Assembly (NCBI GenBank): GCA_030450335.1
Contig: JAKDIS010000005.1
Coordinates: 1 to 42,574 of the forward strand
Source of the DNA: Corynebacterium sp.
GTDB lineage: Bacteria > Actinomycetota > Actinomycetes > Mycobacteriales > Mycobacteriaceae
DNA length: 42,574 bases
Direction: 5' to 3'
The notes beneath the pieces were generated by a model. That model was not told the DNA's origin. It did no database searches and saw nothing but the letters and a program-made list of their open reading frames with translations. Position 1 is the stretch's first letter; every line of letters starts with the position of its first letter. Below are positions 35,256-42,574 of this stretch, piece by piece. Both the position numbers and the translations under genes were made by a program.

Positions 35256-35303
35256 ACTACTATATCTTGTGTTCGAATGATGTGATTACCCCAATATCTC
35301 GTG
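35256..35303 (+). promoter_or_regulatory. Two NrdR-like boxes upstream of nrdH
   Basis: ACTACTATATCTTGTG (35256-35271) and ACCCCAATATCTCGTG (35288-35303) resemble the NrdR consensus ACACWATATWTTGTGT. They are spaced 32 bases start to start, on the same helical face. A possible promoter TTGTGT (35314-35319), 18 bases, TAGTGT (35338-35343) follows. The 397-base gap rpmJ-nrdH otherwise holds only the rpmJ terminator. Confidence 0.7.
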
Positions 35304-35452
35304 GAAAAACGGGTTGTGTCCCGCTCCGATCCCGGTGTAGTGTCGTCGTCATCAGCCCGGCAGGGGCACCGCTCCGGGCACCCGGGGAACACGCACCGCC
35401 GGGCACGTCCCACCCCACGCATTTCGCCGTCATTCTTCACAGGAGCGCCTCG

Positions 35453-35683
35453 ATGATCACCGTCTACACCAAGCCCGCCTGCGTCCAGTGCACCGCCACC
35501 AAGAGGGCCCTCGACAAGGCCGGACTTGACTACGAGATGGTCGACATCAGCCTCGACGACGAGGCCCGCGACTACGTGATGGCCCTCGGTCACCTCCAGG
35601 CCCCGGTCGTCGTCACGGAGGACGCCCACTGGTCCGGCTTCCGTCCGGACCGCATCAAGTCCCTGGACGTCGCAGCGGCCTGA
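35453..35683 (+). CDS. nrdH: NrdH-redoxin
   Basis: A 76-residue glutaredoxin-like electron donor for class Ib ribonucleotide reductase. The active site is CVQC at residues 10-13 (VYTKPACVQCTATKRAL). The C-terminal WSGFRPDRIK motif is diagnostic for NrdH. AGGAG lies 7 bases before the ATG. Two NrdR-like boxes lie upstream. Two terminator-like hairpins separate it from the MFS gene and the rest of the nrd run. Confidence 0.97.
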   Translation: MITVYTKPACVQCTATKRALDKAGLDYEMVDISLDDEARDYVMALGHLQAPVVVTEDAHWSGFRPDRIKSLDVAAA

Positions 35684-35687
35684 GACC

Positions 35688-35756
35688 GTCCCCCGCGAGG
35701 GGGACGCGAACACCACCGGGAGGGCGCTGCAGCACGCAGCGTCCTCCCTCCTTTTT
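35688..35756 (+). terminator. Two consecutive terminators after nrdH
   Basis: GTCCCCC-GCGA-GGGGGAC (35688-35705) comes first. A 13-bp stem GGGAGGGCGCTGC / GCAGCGTCCTCCC with one G-T pair (35718-35748) is then followed by TCC and TTTTT. Confidence 0.85.
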
Positions 35757-35798
35757 GTCACGTTTGACCCCTCGAACCCCTTGAAGTGGTGTTTTTCC

Positions 35799-37148
35799 AT
35801 GGCTTCGCGCTCTGAACGCCGTCCGGGCAGGACGGCCCTGCGGTCGGTTCTGGCCGACACCACTCCGCTGCAGTCGCCGCACTTCCGGCGGTTGTGGACG
35901 GCCAACATCGTCACCGTCATCGGCTCCCAGCTGACCGTGGTCGTGGTTCCCGCGCAGATCTACTCGATCACGGGGAGCTCGGGTTTCGTGGGCCTGGCCG
36001 GTGCCTTCGGTCTGGTCCCGCTGATCGTCTTCGGCCTGTACGGCGGCGCGCTGGCGGACATGATGGACCGTCGGCGCCTGCTGATCATCACCACCGTCGG
36101 CCTGATCGCCACCGCGGTGGCCTTCTGGGCGCAGGCCGCCGCCGGGCTGGACAACGTGTGGCTGCTGCTGTCGATCTTCGCGCTGCAGCAGGCGTTCTTC
36201 GCCGTCAACCAGCCGACCCGCACCGCGATCACCGCCCGCATCGTCCCGGAGGGTGCGGTGGCCCCGGCCGTGTCGCTGAACATGACGGTGCAGCAGGCCG
36301 GCGCCATCCTCGGCCCCATCCTCGGTGGGCTGCTGATCCCGGTGACCGGCTACTCGCTGCTCTACCTGGTGGACGCCTTCTGCCTGGCGGCCACACTGTG
36401 GGCCGTGCTCAAGCTTCCGGCGCTGCCGCCGGACCTGAGCGGCGCAGGAGGCGCAGGCAGCGCAGGGAAGGACGCCTCGCGGCGCAGGACGCCGGGCTTC
36501 CGCAGCATCGCCGAGGGTTTCATCTACCTCGCGGCGATGCCGATCCTGCTGATGAGTTTCGTCATCGACCTGATCGCCATGATCTTCGGCATGCCGCGCG
36601 CCCTGATCCCGCAGATCTCCACCGTGGACTTCGGTGAAGCCGGGGACGGCGGCCTGTTCTACGCGCTGCTCTGGGCGGCGGTGCCCGCCGGCGCCGTGCT
36701 CGGCGGGATCTTCTCCGGCGCGGTGACCAGGCTGCGCCACCAGGGAGTGGGCATCGTGGTCTCGGTGCTGTGCTGGGGCGTGGCGATCATCGTGATGGGT
36801 GTGGCCGTCAACCTCGCCGACGGACGCATCGGCCTGTGGGCGTGCGTGGCGGTGTTCGCCTTCGTCATCGGCGGCCTGGCCGACATGTTCTCCTCGGTGC
36901 AGCGCTCGGCGATGCTCCAGGAGGCCGCGGACGACCGGATGCGCGGACGCCTGCAGGGCGTCTTCCTCATCGTGGTCGCCGGCGGCCCGCGCCTGGCGGA
37001 CATGCTGCACGGCTGGGCCGGATCCGTCCTCGGCGCGGGCACCGCCACACTCGTCGGCGGCGTCCTGGTCGTCATCGGCACCGTCGTGGCGGTGGCGATC
37101 GTCCCGTCCTTCCTGAAGTACGTCCCTGCCCGGTTCGCCGAGCGGTAG
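35799..37148 (+). CDS. MFS exporter-like transporter within the nrd cluster
   Basis: A 449-residue 12-TM protein. [29 protein letters not shown] and the [16 protein letters not shown] loop resemble the EntS/MFS_3 type of exporters. A Gly/Ala/Ser-rich central loop ([15 protein letters not shown]) comes from a short repeat. The substrate is unknown. The ATG at 35799 has no obvious ribosome binding site. It sits between nrdH and nrdI, which are adjacent or nearly so in other corynebacteria (from memory), and behind two terminators, so it needs its own promoter (TTGACC at 35764 is a weak -35 candidate). Confidence 0.85.
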   Translation: MASRSERRPGRTALRSVLADTTPLQSPHFRRLWTANIVTVIGSQLTVVVVPAQIYSITGSSGFVGLAGAFGLVPLIVFGLYGGALADMMDRRRLLIITTVGLIATAVAFWAQAAAGLDNVWLLLSIFALQQAFFAVNQPTRTAITARIVPEGAVAPAVSLNMTVQQAGAILGPILGGLLIPVTGYSLLYLVDAFCLAATLWAVLKLPALPPDLSGAGGAGSAGKDASRRRTPGFRSIAEGFIYLAAMPILLMSFVIDLIAMIFGMPRALIPQISTVDFGEAGDGGLFYALLWAAVPAGAVLGGIFSGAVTRLRHQGVGIVVSVLCWGVAIIVMGVAVNLADGRIGLWACVAVFAFVIGGLADMFSSVQRSAMLQEAADDRMRGRLQGVFLIVVAGGPRLADMLHGWAGSVLGAGTATLVGGVLVVIGTVVAVAIVPSFLKYVPARFAER

Positions 37149-37180
37149 AGTCCGTAAAGAGAATACGAGGTACAGCGAGC

Positions 37181-37624
37181 ATGCTCATCGTCTATTTTTC
37201 ATCGACCACCCGCAACACCGACCGATTCGTCCACAAGCTCGAGCTGCCCGCCGCGCGCATCCCGCTGCGCCGGTCGGACGAGCCGCTCGTCGTGGACGAG
37301 CCCTTCGTGCTCGTCTGCCCGACGTACGGCGGGGGAGCGTCGATCACCGGGGACGACTCGCGTCCGGTGCCCAAACAGGTCATCCGGTTCCTCAACGACC
37401 CCGGCAACCGCGCGCTGCTGCGCGGCGTGATCGCCTCGGGGAACCTGAACTTCGGCAAGGACTTCTGCCGGTCCGGGGACGTGATCGCCGCGAAGTGCGG
37501 CGTGCCCTACCTGTACCGTTTCGAACTCATGGGAACCCCCGACGACGTGACACGCGTGCGCGAGGGGCTGGCGGAGTTCGAGGACTCGCTGCGCCATGAC
37601 GGGCGCTGGGAGGCCGTCGCATGA
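37181..37624 (+). CDS. nrdI: NrdI flavodoxin-like protein
   Basis: A 147-residue FMN protein that supplies oxidant for assembling the Mn-tyrosyl cofactor of NrdF. The family start [19 protein letters not shown] binds FMN. CPTYGGG near 46 and [17 protein letters not shown] near 88-104 are typical. GAGG lies 10 bases before the ATG. It is followed by nrdE after 64 bases. Confidence 0.96.
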   Translation: MLIVYFSSTTRNTDRFVHKLELPAARIPLRRSDEPLVVDEPFVLVCPTYGGGASITGDDSRPVPKQVIRFLNDPGNRALLRGVIASGNLNFGKDFCRSGDVIAAKCGVPYLYRFELMGTPDDVTRVREGLAEFEDSLRHDGRWEAVA

Positions 37625-37688
37625 CATAGGCCGCCGACTCCAGTAGACATAGACACAGACACCATCTTTTTTCACAACGGGGAGAGCC

Positions 37689-39848
37689 ATGACCACCGAT
37701 CTCGGGAAAACCGTCGCTGAACCGGTCCAGCAGGCCGACCAGCTCGACTACCACCAGCTCAACGCACTGCTCAACCTGTACGACGGTAACGGCCAGATCC
37801 AGTTCGACAAGGACCGCGAGGCCGCCAACCAGTACTTCCTGCAGCACGTCAACCAGAACACCGTCTACTTCCACGACCTGGAGGAGAAGATCGGGTACCT
37901 GGTCGAGAACAAGTACTACGACCCGGAGGTGCTCGACCAGTACGAGTTCGCCGACGTCAAGGCGCTGTTCAAGCGCGCCTACTCCCACAAGTTCCGGTTC
38001 AAGACCTTCCTCGGGGCGTTCAAGTACTACACGTCCTACACGCTGAAGACCTTCGACGGACGCCGCTACCTGGAGCGCTACGAGGACCGGGTGTGCATGG
38101 TCGCCCTCGGGCTCGCTGACGGCGACATCGAGCTGGCCGGCAACCTCGTCGACGAGATCATCGCCGGTACGTTCCAGCCGGCCACCCCGACGTTCCTGAA
38201 CATCGGCAAGGCCCAGCGCGGCGAGCCGGTGTCCTGCTTCCTGCTGCGCATCGAGGACAACATGGAGTCCATCGGGCGCTCCATCAACTCCGCCCTGCAG
38301 CTGTCCAAGCGCGGCGGCGGTGTGGCGCTGCTGCTGAGCAACCTGCGTGAGACCGGTGCGCCGATCAAGCACATCGAGAACCAGAGCTCCGGCGTGATCC
38401 CGGTGATGAAGCTGCTGGAGGACTCCTTCTCCTACGCCAACCAGCTCGGTGCCCGCCAGGGTGCCGGCGCGGTGTACCTCAACGCCCACCACCCGGACAT
38501 CATGAAGTTCCTGGACACCAAGCGGGAGAACGCGGACGAGAAGATCCGCATCAAGACCCTCTCGCTGGGCGTGGTCATCCCGGACATCACCTTCGAGCTG
38601 GCCAAGCGCAACGACGACATGTACCTGTTCTCCCCGTACGACGTGGAGCGCATCTACGGCCGTCCCTTCGCCGACATCTCCGTGACCGAGCACTACGAGG
38701 AGATGGTCGAGGACCCGCGGATCCGCAAGCGCAAGATCAACGCGCGCCAGTTCTTCCAGACGCTGGCGGAGATCCAGTTCGAGTCCGGCTACCCGTACAT
38801 CATGTTCGAGGACACGGTGAACAAGGCGAACCCCATCGAGGGGCGCATCACCCACTCCAACCTGTGCTCGGAGATCCTGCAGGTCTCGACCCCCAGCGAG
38901 TTCAACGAGGACCTGACCTACTCCGAGGTCGGCGAGGACATCTCCTGCAACCTCGGTTCACTCAACATCGCCGCAGCGGTGGACTCGGACAACTTCTCGC
39001 GCACCATCGAGACCGCGATCCGCGGGCTCACCGCCGTGTCCGACCAGACGTCCATCGACTCGGTGCCGTCGATCCGTGAGGGCAACGACGGCTCCCACGC
39101 CATCGGGCTGGGCCAGATGAACCTGCACGGTTTCCTGGGCCGCGAGCACATCCACTACGGCTCGGACGAGGGCCTGGACTTCACCAACGTGTACTTCGCC
39201 GCGGTGATGTACGAGTGCCTCAAGGCGTCCAACACGATCGCGCGGGAGCGCGGGACGAAGTTCCGCAACTTCGCCAACTCCGACTACGCCTCCGGGGAGT
39301 TCTTCGACTCCTACGACCCGGCCGCCTTCCAGCCGCGTACGGAGAAGGTCGCCGCGATCATCGAGAAGTCGTCGATCCACGTGCCCTCCACTGAGGAGTG
39401 GGCGGAGCTGAAGGCGGCGGTGATGGCCGACGGCCTGTACAACCGCAACCTGCAGGCCGTGCCGCCGACAGGCTCGATCTCCTACATCAACAACTCGACC
39501 TCGTCGATCCACCCGATCGCCTCGAAGATCGAGATCCGTAAGGAGGGCAAGATCGGGCGCGTCTACTACCCGGCGCCGCACATGGACAACGACAACCTGG
39601 ACTACTTCGAGGACGCCTACGAGATCGGCTACGAGAAGATCATCGACACCTACGCGGTGGCGACGCGCTACGTGGACCAGGGGCTGTCGTTGACGCTGTT
39701 CTTCAAGGACTCGGTCACCACCCGTGACATCAACAAGGCGCAGATCTACGCGTGGCGCAAGGGCATCAAGACCCTGTACTACATCCGCCTGCGTCAGACG
39801 GCCATGGCCGGCACCGAGGTCGAGGGCTGCGTGAGCTGCATGCTCTAA
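37689..39848 (+). CDS. nrdE: Ribonucleotide reductase class Ib, large subunit
   Basis: A 719-residue catalytic subunit reducing ribonucleoside diphosphates. Family motifs are [25 protein letters not shown] sequence near residues 160-178 with an active-site Cys, SNLCSEILQ near 390, and the radical-chain region ending in CVSCML, whose Cys714 and Cys717 shuttle electrons from NrdH. The N-terminal ATP-cone is absent, as in class Ib. GGGGAGAG precedes the ATG. A long terminator-like stem follows. Confidence 0.97.
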   Translation: MTTDLGKTVAEPVQQADQLDYHQLNALLNLYDGNGQIQFDKDREAANQYFLQHVNQNTVYFHDLEEKIGYLVENKYYDPEVLDQYEFADVKALFKRAYSHKFRFKTFLGAFKYYTSYTLKTFDGRRYLERYEDRVCMVALGLADGDIELAGNLVDEIIAGTFQPATPTFLNIGKAQRGEPVSCFLLRIEDNMESIGRSINSALQLSKRGGGVALLLSNLRETGAPIKHIENQSSGVIPVMKLLEDSFSYANQLGARQGAGAVYLNAHHPDIMKFLDTKRENADEKIRIKTLSLGVVIPDITFELAKRNDDMYLFSPYDVERIYGRPFADISVTEHYEEMVEDPRIRKRKINARQFFQTLAEIQFESGYPYIMFEDTVNKANPIEGRITHSNLCSEILQVSTPSEFNEDLTYSEVGEDISCNLGSLNIAAAVDSDNFSRTIETAIRGLTAVSDQTSIDSVPSIREGNDGSHAIGLGQMNLHGFLGREHIHYGSDEGLDFTNVYFAAVMYECLKASNTIARERGTKFRNFANSDYASGEFFDSYDPAAFQPRTEKVAAIIEKSSIHVPSTEEWAELKAAVMADGLYNRNLQAVPPTGSISYINNSTSSIHPIASKIEIRKEGKIGRVYYPAPHMDNDNLDYFEDAYEIGYEKIIDTYAVATRYVDQGLSLTLFFKDSVTTRDINKAQIYAWRKGIKTLYYIRLRQTAMAGTEVEGCVSCML

Positions 39849-39893
39849 GGCTGCCTGGTTCGGCGCTCGGAGTGCCGGGTCGGGAACGAGTTG

Positions 39894-39966
39894 ACCCCGC
39901 GCCACGTGCCGGATCCGCCCGCTCCGCGGCACGCGGAGACCGGATCCGGCACGCGACGCGGGGTTT
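39894..39966 (+). terminator. Long stem-loop terminator after nrdE
   Basis: Arms 39894-39917 and 39941-39964 pair at 22 of 24 positions, with a nested CTCCGC/GCGGAG stem in the loop, followed by TT. Confidence 0.75.
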
Positions 39967-40002
39967 GCCCCACCGGAGCCGCGCCGCCCCTCCTGCAGAC
40001 GC

Positions 40003-40057
40003 AAAACGACCACCCTTGGTCGGTTCTGTTCGTTCAGAACCGACCCAGGGTGGTCGT
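40003..40057 (-). terminator. Rho-independent terminator of ftn
   Basis: Arms 40006-40028 and 40035-40057 pair at 22 of 23 positions with a 6-base loop. On the minus strand TTTT follows immediately. It stands back to back with the nrdE terminator. Confidence 0.85.
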
Positions 40058-40107
40058 GTCAGCTGTGCTGGTGCACGCCGGCGCAGGCCAGTGCGGCGGG
40101 GGAGTGC

Positions 40108-40605
40108 CTACTCGCCGTCGCGGGCACCGAGCTTGGCGTCGATGCGCAGCAGGCCGGAGCCGTCGTTGCCGACGGTCTTGATCCAGTCGATGATGTCGTT
40201 GACGGAGGACTCCTCCTCGATCTGCTCGGCCAGGAAGAAGTTGATCAGCTGGCGGGAGTCGATGTCGCCGGTCTCGTCCGCGGTGCGGGCGAGGTCGCGG
40301 ATCAGCTCGGAGACCTTCTGCTCGTGGGCGAGGGAGGCCTCGAAGGCGTCCAGCGGGGTGGCGATCTTCAGGGAGGGCAGCTCGATGTCGGTGAGGTCGA
40401 CGCGGGCGTCGCGGTCGAGCAGGTGCTCAGCGAACTTCGCGGCGTGCTCGCGCTCCTCGTCGGCCTGGGCGCGGAACCAGTCGCGCATGCCGAGGAAGGA
40501 GAGGCGGTCCATCTCGTAGGACAGCTGGGTGTAGATGAGGGCGGCCTGGTGCTCGGCGACGACCTGCTTGTTGACGGCTTCCTGGAACTTCTCGTTGATG
40601 CTCAT
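40108..40605 (-). CDS. ftn: Ferritin (non-haem, bacterial FtnA type)
   Basis: A 165-residue four-helix iron-storage subunit. Ferroxidase-type residues occur in NKQVVAEHQAALIYTQLSYE near 12-31, ADEEREHAAKF near 48-58, and LAEQIEEESSV near 125. TACCGT (minus, 40618-40613) ends 7 bases before the ATG with no ribosome binding site, so the mRNA is probably leaderless. A DtxR-like sequence (40643-40661) lies 25-43 bases upstream of the -10. In C. glutamicum ftn is next to nrdF (from memory), matching the order here. Confidence 0.96.
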   Translation of the reverse strand: MSINEKFQEAVNKQVVAEHQAALIYTQLSYEMDRLSFLGMRDWFRAQADEEREHAAKFAEHLLDRDARVDLTDIELPSLKIATPLDAFEASLAHEQKVSELIRDLARTADETGDIDSRQLINFFLAEQIEEESSVNDIIDWIKTVGNDGSGLLRIDAKLGARDGE

Positions 40606-42016
<1,411 letters not shown>

Positions 42017-42052
42017 GCTCGGAGCTCTGGGCCAACTGCGCCAGGTTCGCCC

Positions 42053-42090
42053 GCCCCGCCTGTCGTCCCCGCGAGGGGACACGGCGGGGC
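42053..42090 (+). terminator. Terminator-like hairpin of nrdF
   Basis: GCCCCGCC (42053-42060) pairs with GGCGGGGC (42083-42090), enclosing GTCCCC-GCGA-GGGGAC; ATTTG follows. Confidence 0.7.
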
Positions 42091-42112
42091 ATTTGCGTCT
42101 CAGGAACGCCAT

Positions 42113-42221
42113 AGCGTCCTGAAAGGATCGTCTTGCAGGACGCTGCGCCGGCTCTCCGGCGGTGCGGCGCCGTGCGGCGCAGTGCGGCGCAGTGCGGCGT
42201 CCTGACCTCCGAGCAGGACGC
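42113..42221 (+). repeat. Alternating complementary 8-mers forming rival hairpins
   Basis: GCGTCCTG occurs at 42114-42121 and 42197-42204. Its complement CAGGACGC occurs at 42136-42143 and 42214-42221. Neighbouring pairs form two hairpins; the middle two can instead form one large stem around the decamer tract. Confidence 0.8.
42161..42200 (+). repeat. Tandem decamer repeat (4 units)
   Basis: Units GGTGCGGCGC, CGTGCGGCGC, AGTGCGGCGC and AGTGCGGCGT run in exact period 10, differing only at the first and last base. Confidence 0.85.
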
Positions 42222-42246
42222 ACCGCGTCGGCCACGGGCCTGTCAG

Positions 42247-42276
42247 CGACCATTTCCGACCATTTCCGGCTGTTTC
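42247..42276 (+). repeat. Tandem decamer repeat (2-3 units)
   Basis: CGACCATTTC occurs twice in tandem and is followed by the related CGGCTGTTTC. It lies 47 bases after the previous decamer tract. Confidence 0.7.
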
Positions 42277-42391
42277 GAGCACGGGGCGTGGTGATGCGGG
42301 GGTGGGTTCCCGACGGGTGCGCGGCGCCTCGGACGGTGGGGGAGTGCAGGGGTTCGTGCACCCCCGATCGTGTCATTTGGGGCAGGTGGGG

Positions 42392-42429
42392 GGCTCCGGC
42401 TATTAAAGCCGGGGCCGAGGGATTAGTAT
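42392..42429 (+). promoter_or_regulatory. ctaD promoter candidate with overlapping hairpin
   Basis: TAGTAT (42424-42429) is a fair -10. The 10-bp stem GGCTCCGGCT/AGCCGGGGCC (42392-42416) covers the -35 region, as an operator might. Confidence 0.4.
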
Positions 42430-42551
42430 TGTCCCCAGTCTGTGCGGGTGGCCCCGTGACGGGTGACGTTCAACGACACCGGGTCCTCGCTGTGCAGCTC
42501 ATTCACTGGGTGTCGTCCCGACGAACGGCACCGCGTAGTCAGGAGGATTGA

Positions 42552-42574
42552 ATGACCGCAGTAGCGCCCAGGGA
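42552..42574 (+). CDS. ctaD: Cytochrome c oxidase subunit I, 5' fragment
   Basis: Only seven complete codons are present (MTAVAPR), preceded by AGGAGG 5 bases upstream. This N-terminus equals that of corynebacterial CtaD as I recall it, and ctaD follows nrdF in C. glutamicum. The gene runs off the window. Confidence rests on context rather than on domains. Confidence 0.7.

Larger units (their letters stand above)
42017..42551. other. 535-base gene-free region nrdF-ctaD
   Basis: It holds the nrdF terminator (42053-42090) and alternating GCGTCCTG / CAGGACGC elements (42113-42221). Two decamer repeat tracts follow (42161-42200 and 42247-42266). A hairpin GGCTCCGGCT / AGCCGGGGCC (42392-42416) and a ctaD -10-like TAGTAT (42424-42429) complete it. 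No convincing ORF. Confidence 0.65.

Overview
The window looks like a chromosomal segment of a high-GC Corynebacterium-type actinobacterium. The evidence is the corynebacterial gene sets seen here (hisN/inositol monophosphatase/prfB; ftsE-ftsX-smpB-ssrA; nrdH/nrdI/nrdE with ftn-nrdF-ctaD), a secreted cutinase, a 19-kDa-antigen-like lipoprotein, a tmRNA tag ending in RDYALAA, and many GTG starts. Species-level naming is not justified from the sequence alone.

Layout. (1) 1-4.5 kb: an acyl-CoA synthetase and oleate hydratase in tandem, then a Nei2-type DNA glycosylase. (2) 4.5-5.8 kb: a DUF559-type endonuclease-like gene bracketed by two direct copies of a ~65-bp palindromic intergenic element. 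A third copy lies at 17.8 kb. (3) 5.8-10.4 kb: pgi, hisN and an inositol-monophosphatase-like gene on the minus strand, divergent from prfB. (4) 10.7-16.2 kb: a galactose (Leloir) operon galM - SSS symporter - small 2-TM protein - galT - galK, without galE. (5) 16.2-23.5 kb: rtcB behind a long leader with an 18-codon upstream ORF, then the minus-strand genes putA and an AbgT-type transporter. (6) 23.5-26.3 kb: the housekeeping block ftsE, ftsX, smpB and tmRNA with a strong terminator. (7) 26.5-34.7 kb: cell-envelope and transport genes (cutinase, CynX/NimT-like MFS, acyl-CoA synthetase, LpqH-like lipoprotein, AGCS symporter) and an oxidative-folding pair (membrane-anchored DsbA-like protein and VKOR) either side of tRNA-Ala(GGC). 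(8) 34.9-42.6 kb: rpmJ (cysteine-free L36), nrdH behind two NrdR-like boxes, an MFS exporter, nrdI, nrdE, ferritin (minus), nrdF, and the first codons of ctaD.

How the genes work together. The nrd genes make deoxyribonucleotides by the class Ib route, with NrdH as reductant and NrdI as flavodoxin activator of NrdF. Ferritin shares a control region with nrdF that holds DtxR-like sequences. The gal operon feeds galactose to UDP-sugars and glycolysis. SmpB and tmRNA rescue stalled ribosomes. VKOR would reoxidise the DsbA-like oxidase.

No CRISPR array, prophage, transposase or obvious defence island was found. The least-explained signals are non-coding. They are the three-copy palindromic element, a recurring class of exactly 10-bp-period tandem repeats of unrelated sequence in several intergenic regions, very long perfect palindromes, the uORF-bearing rtcB leader, and the alternating self-complementary 8-mers upstream of ctaD.
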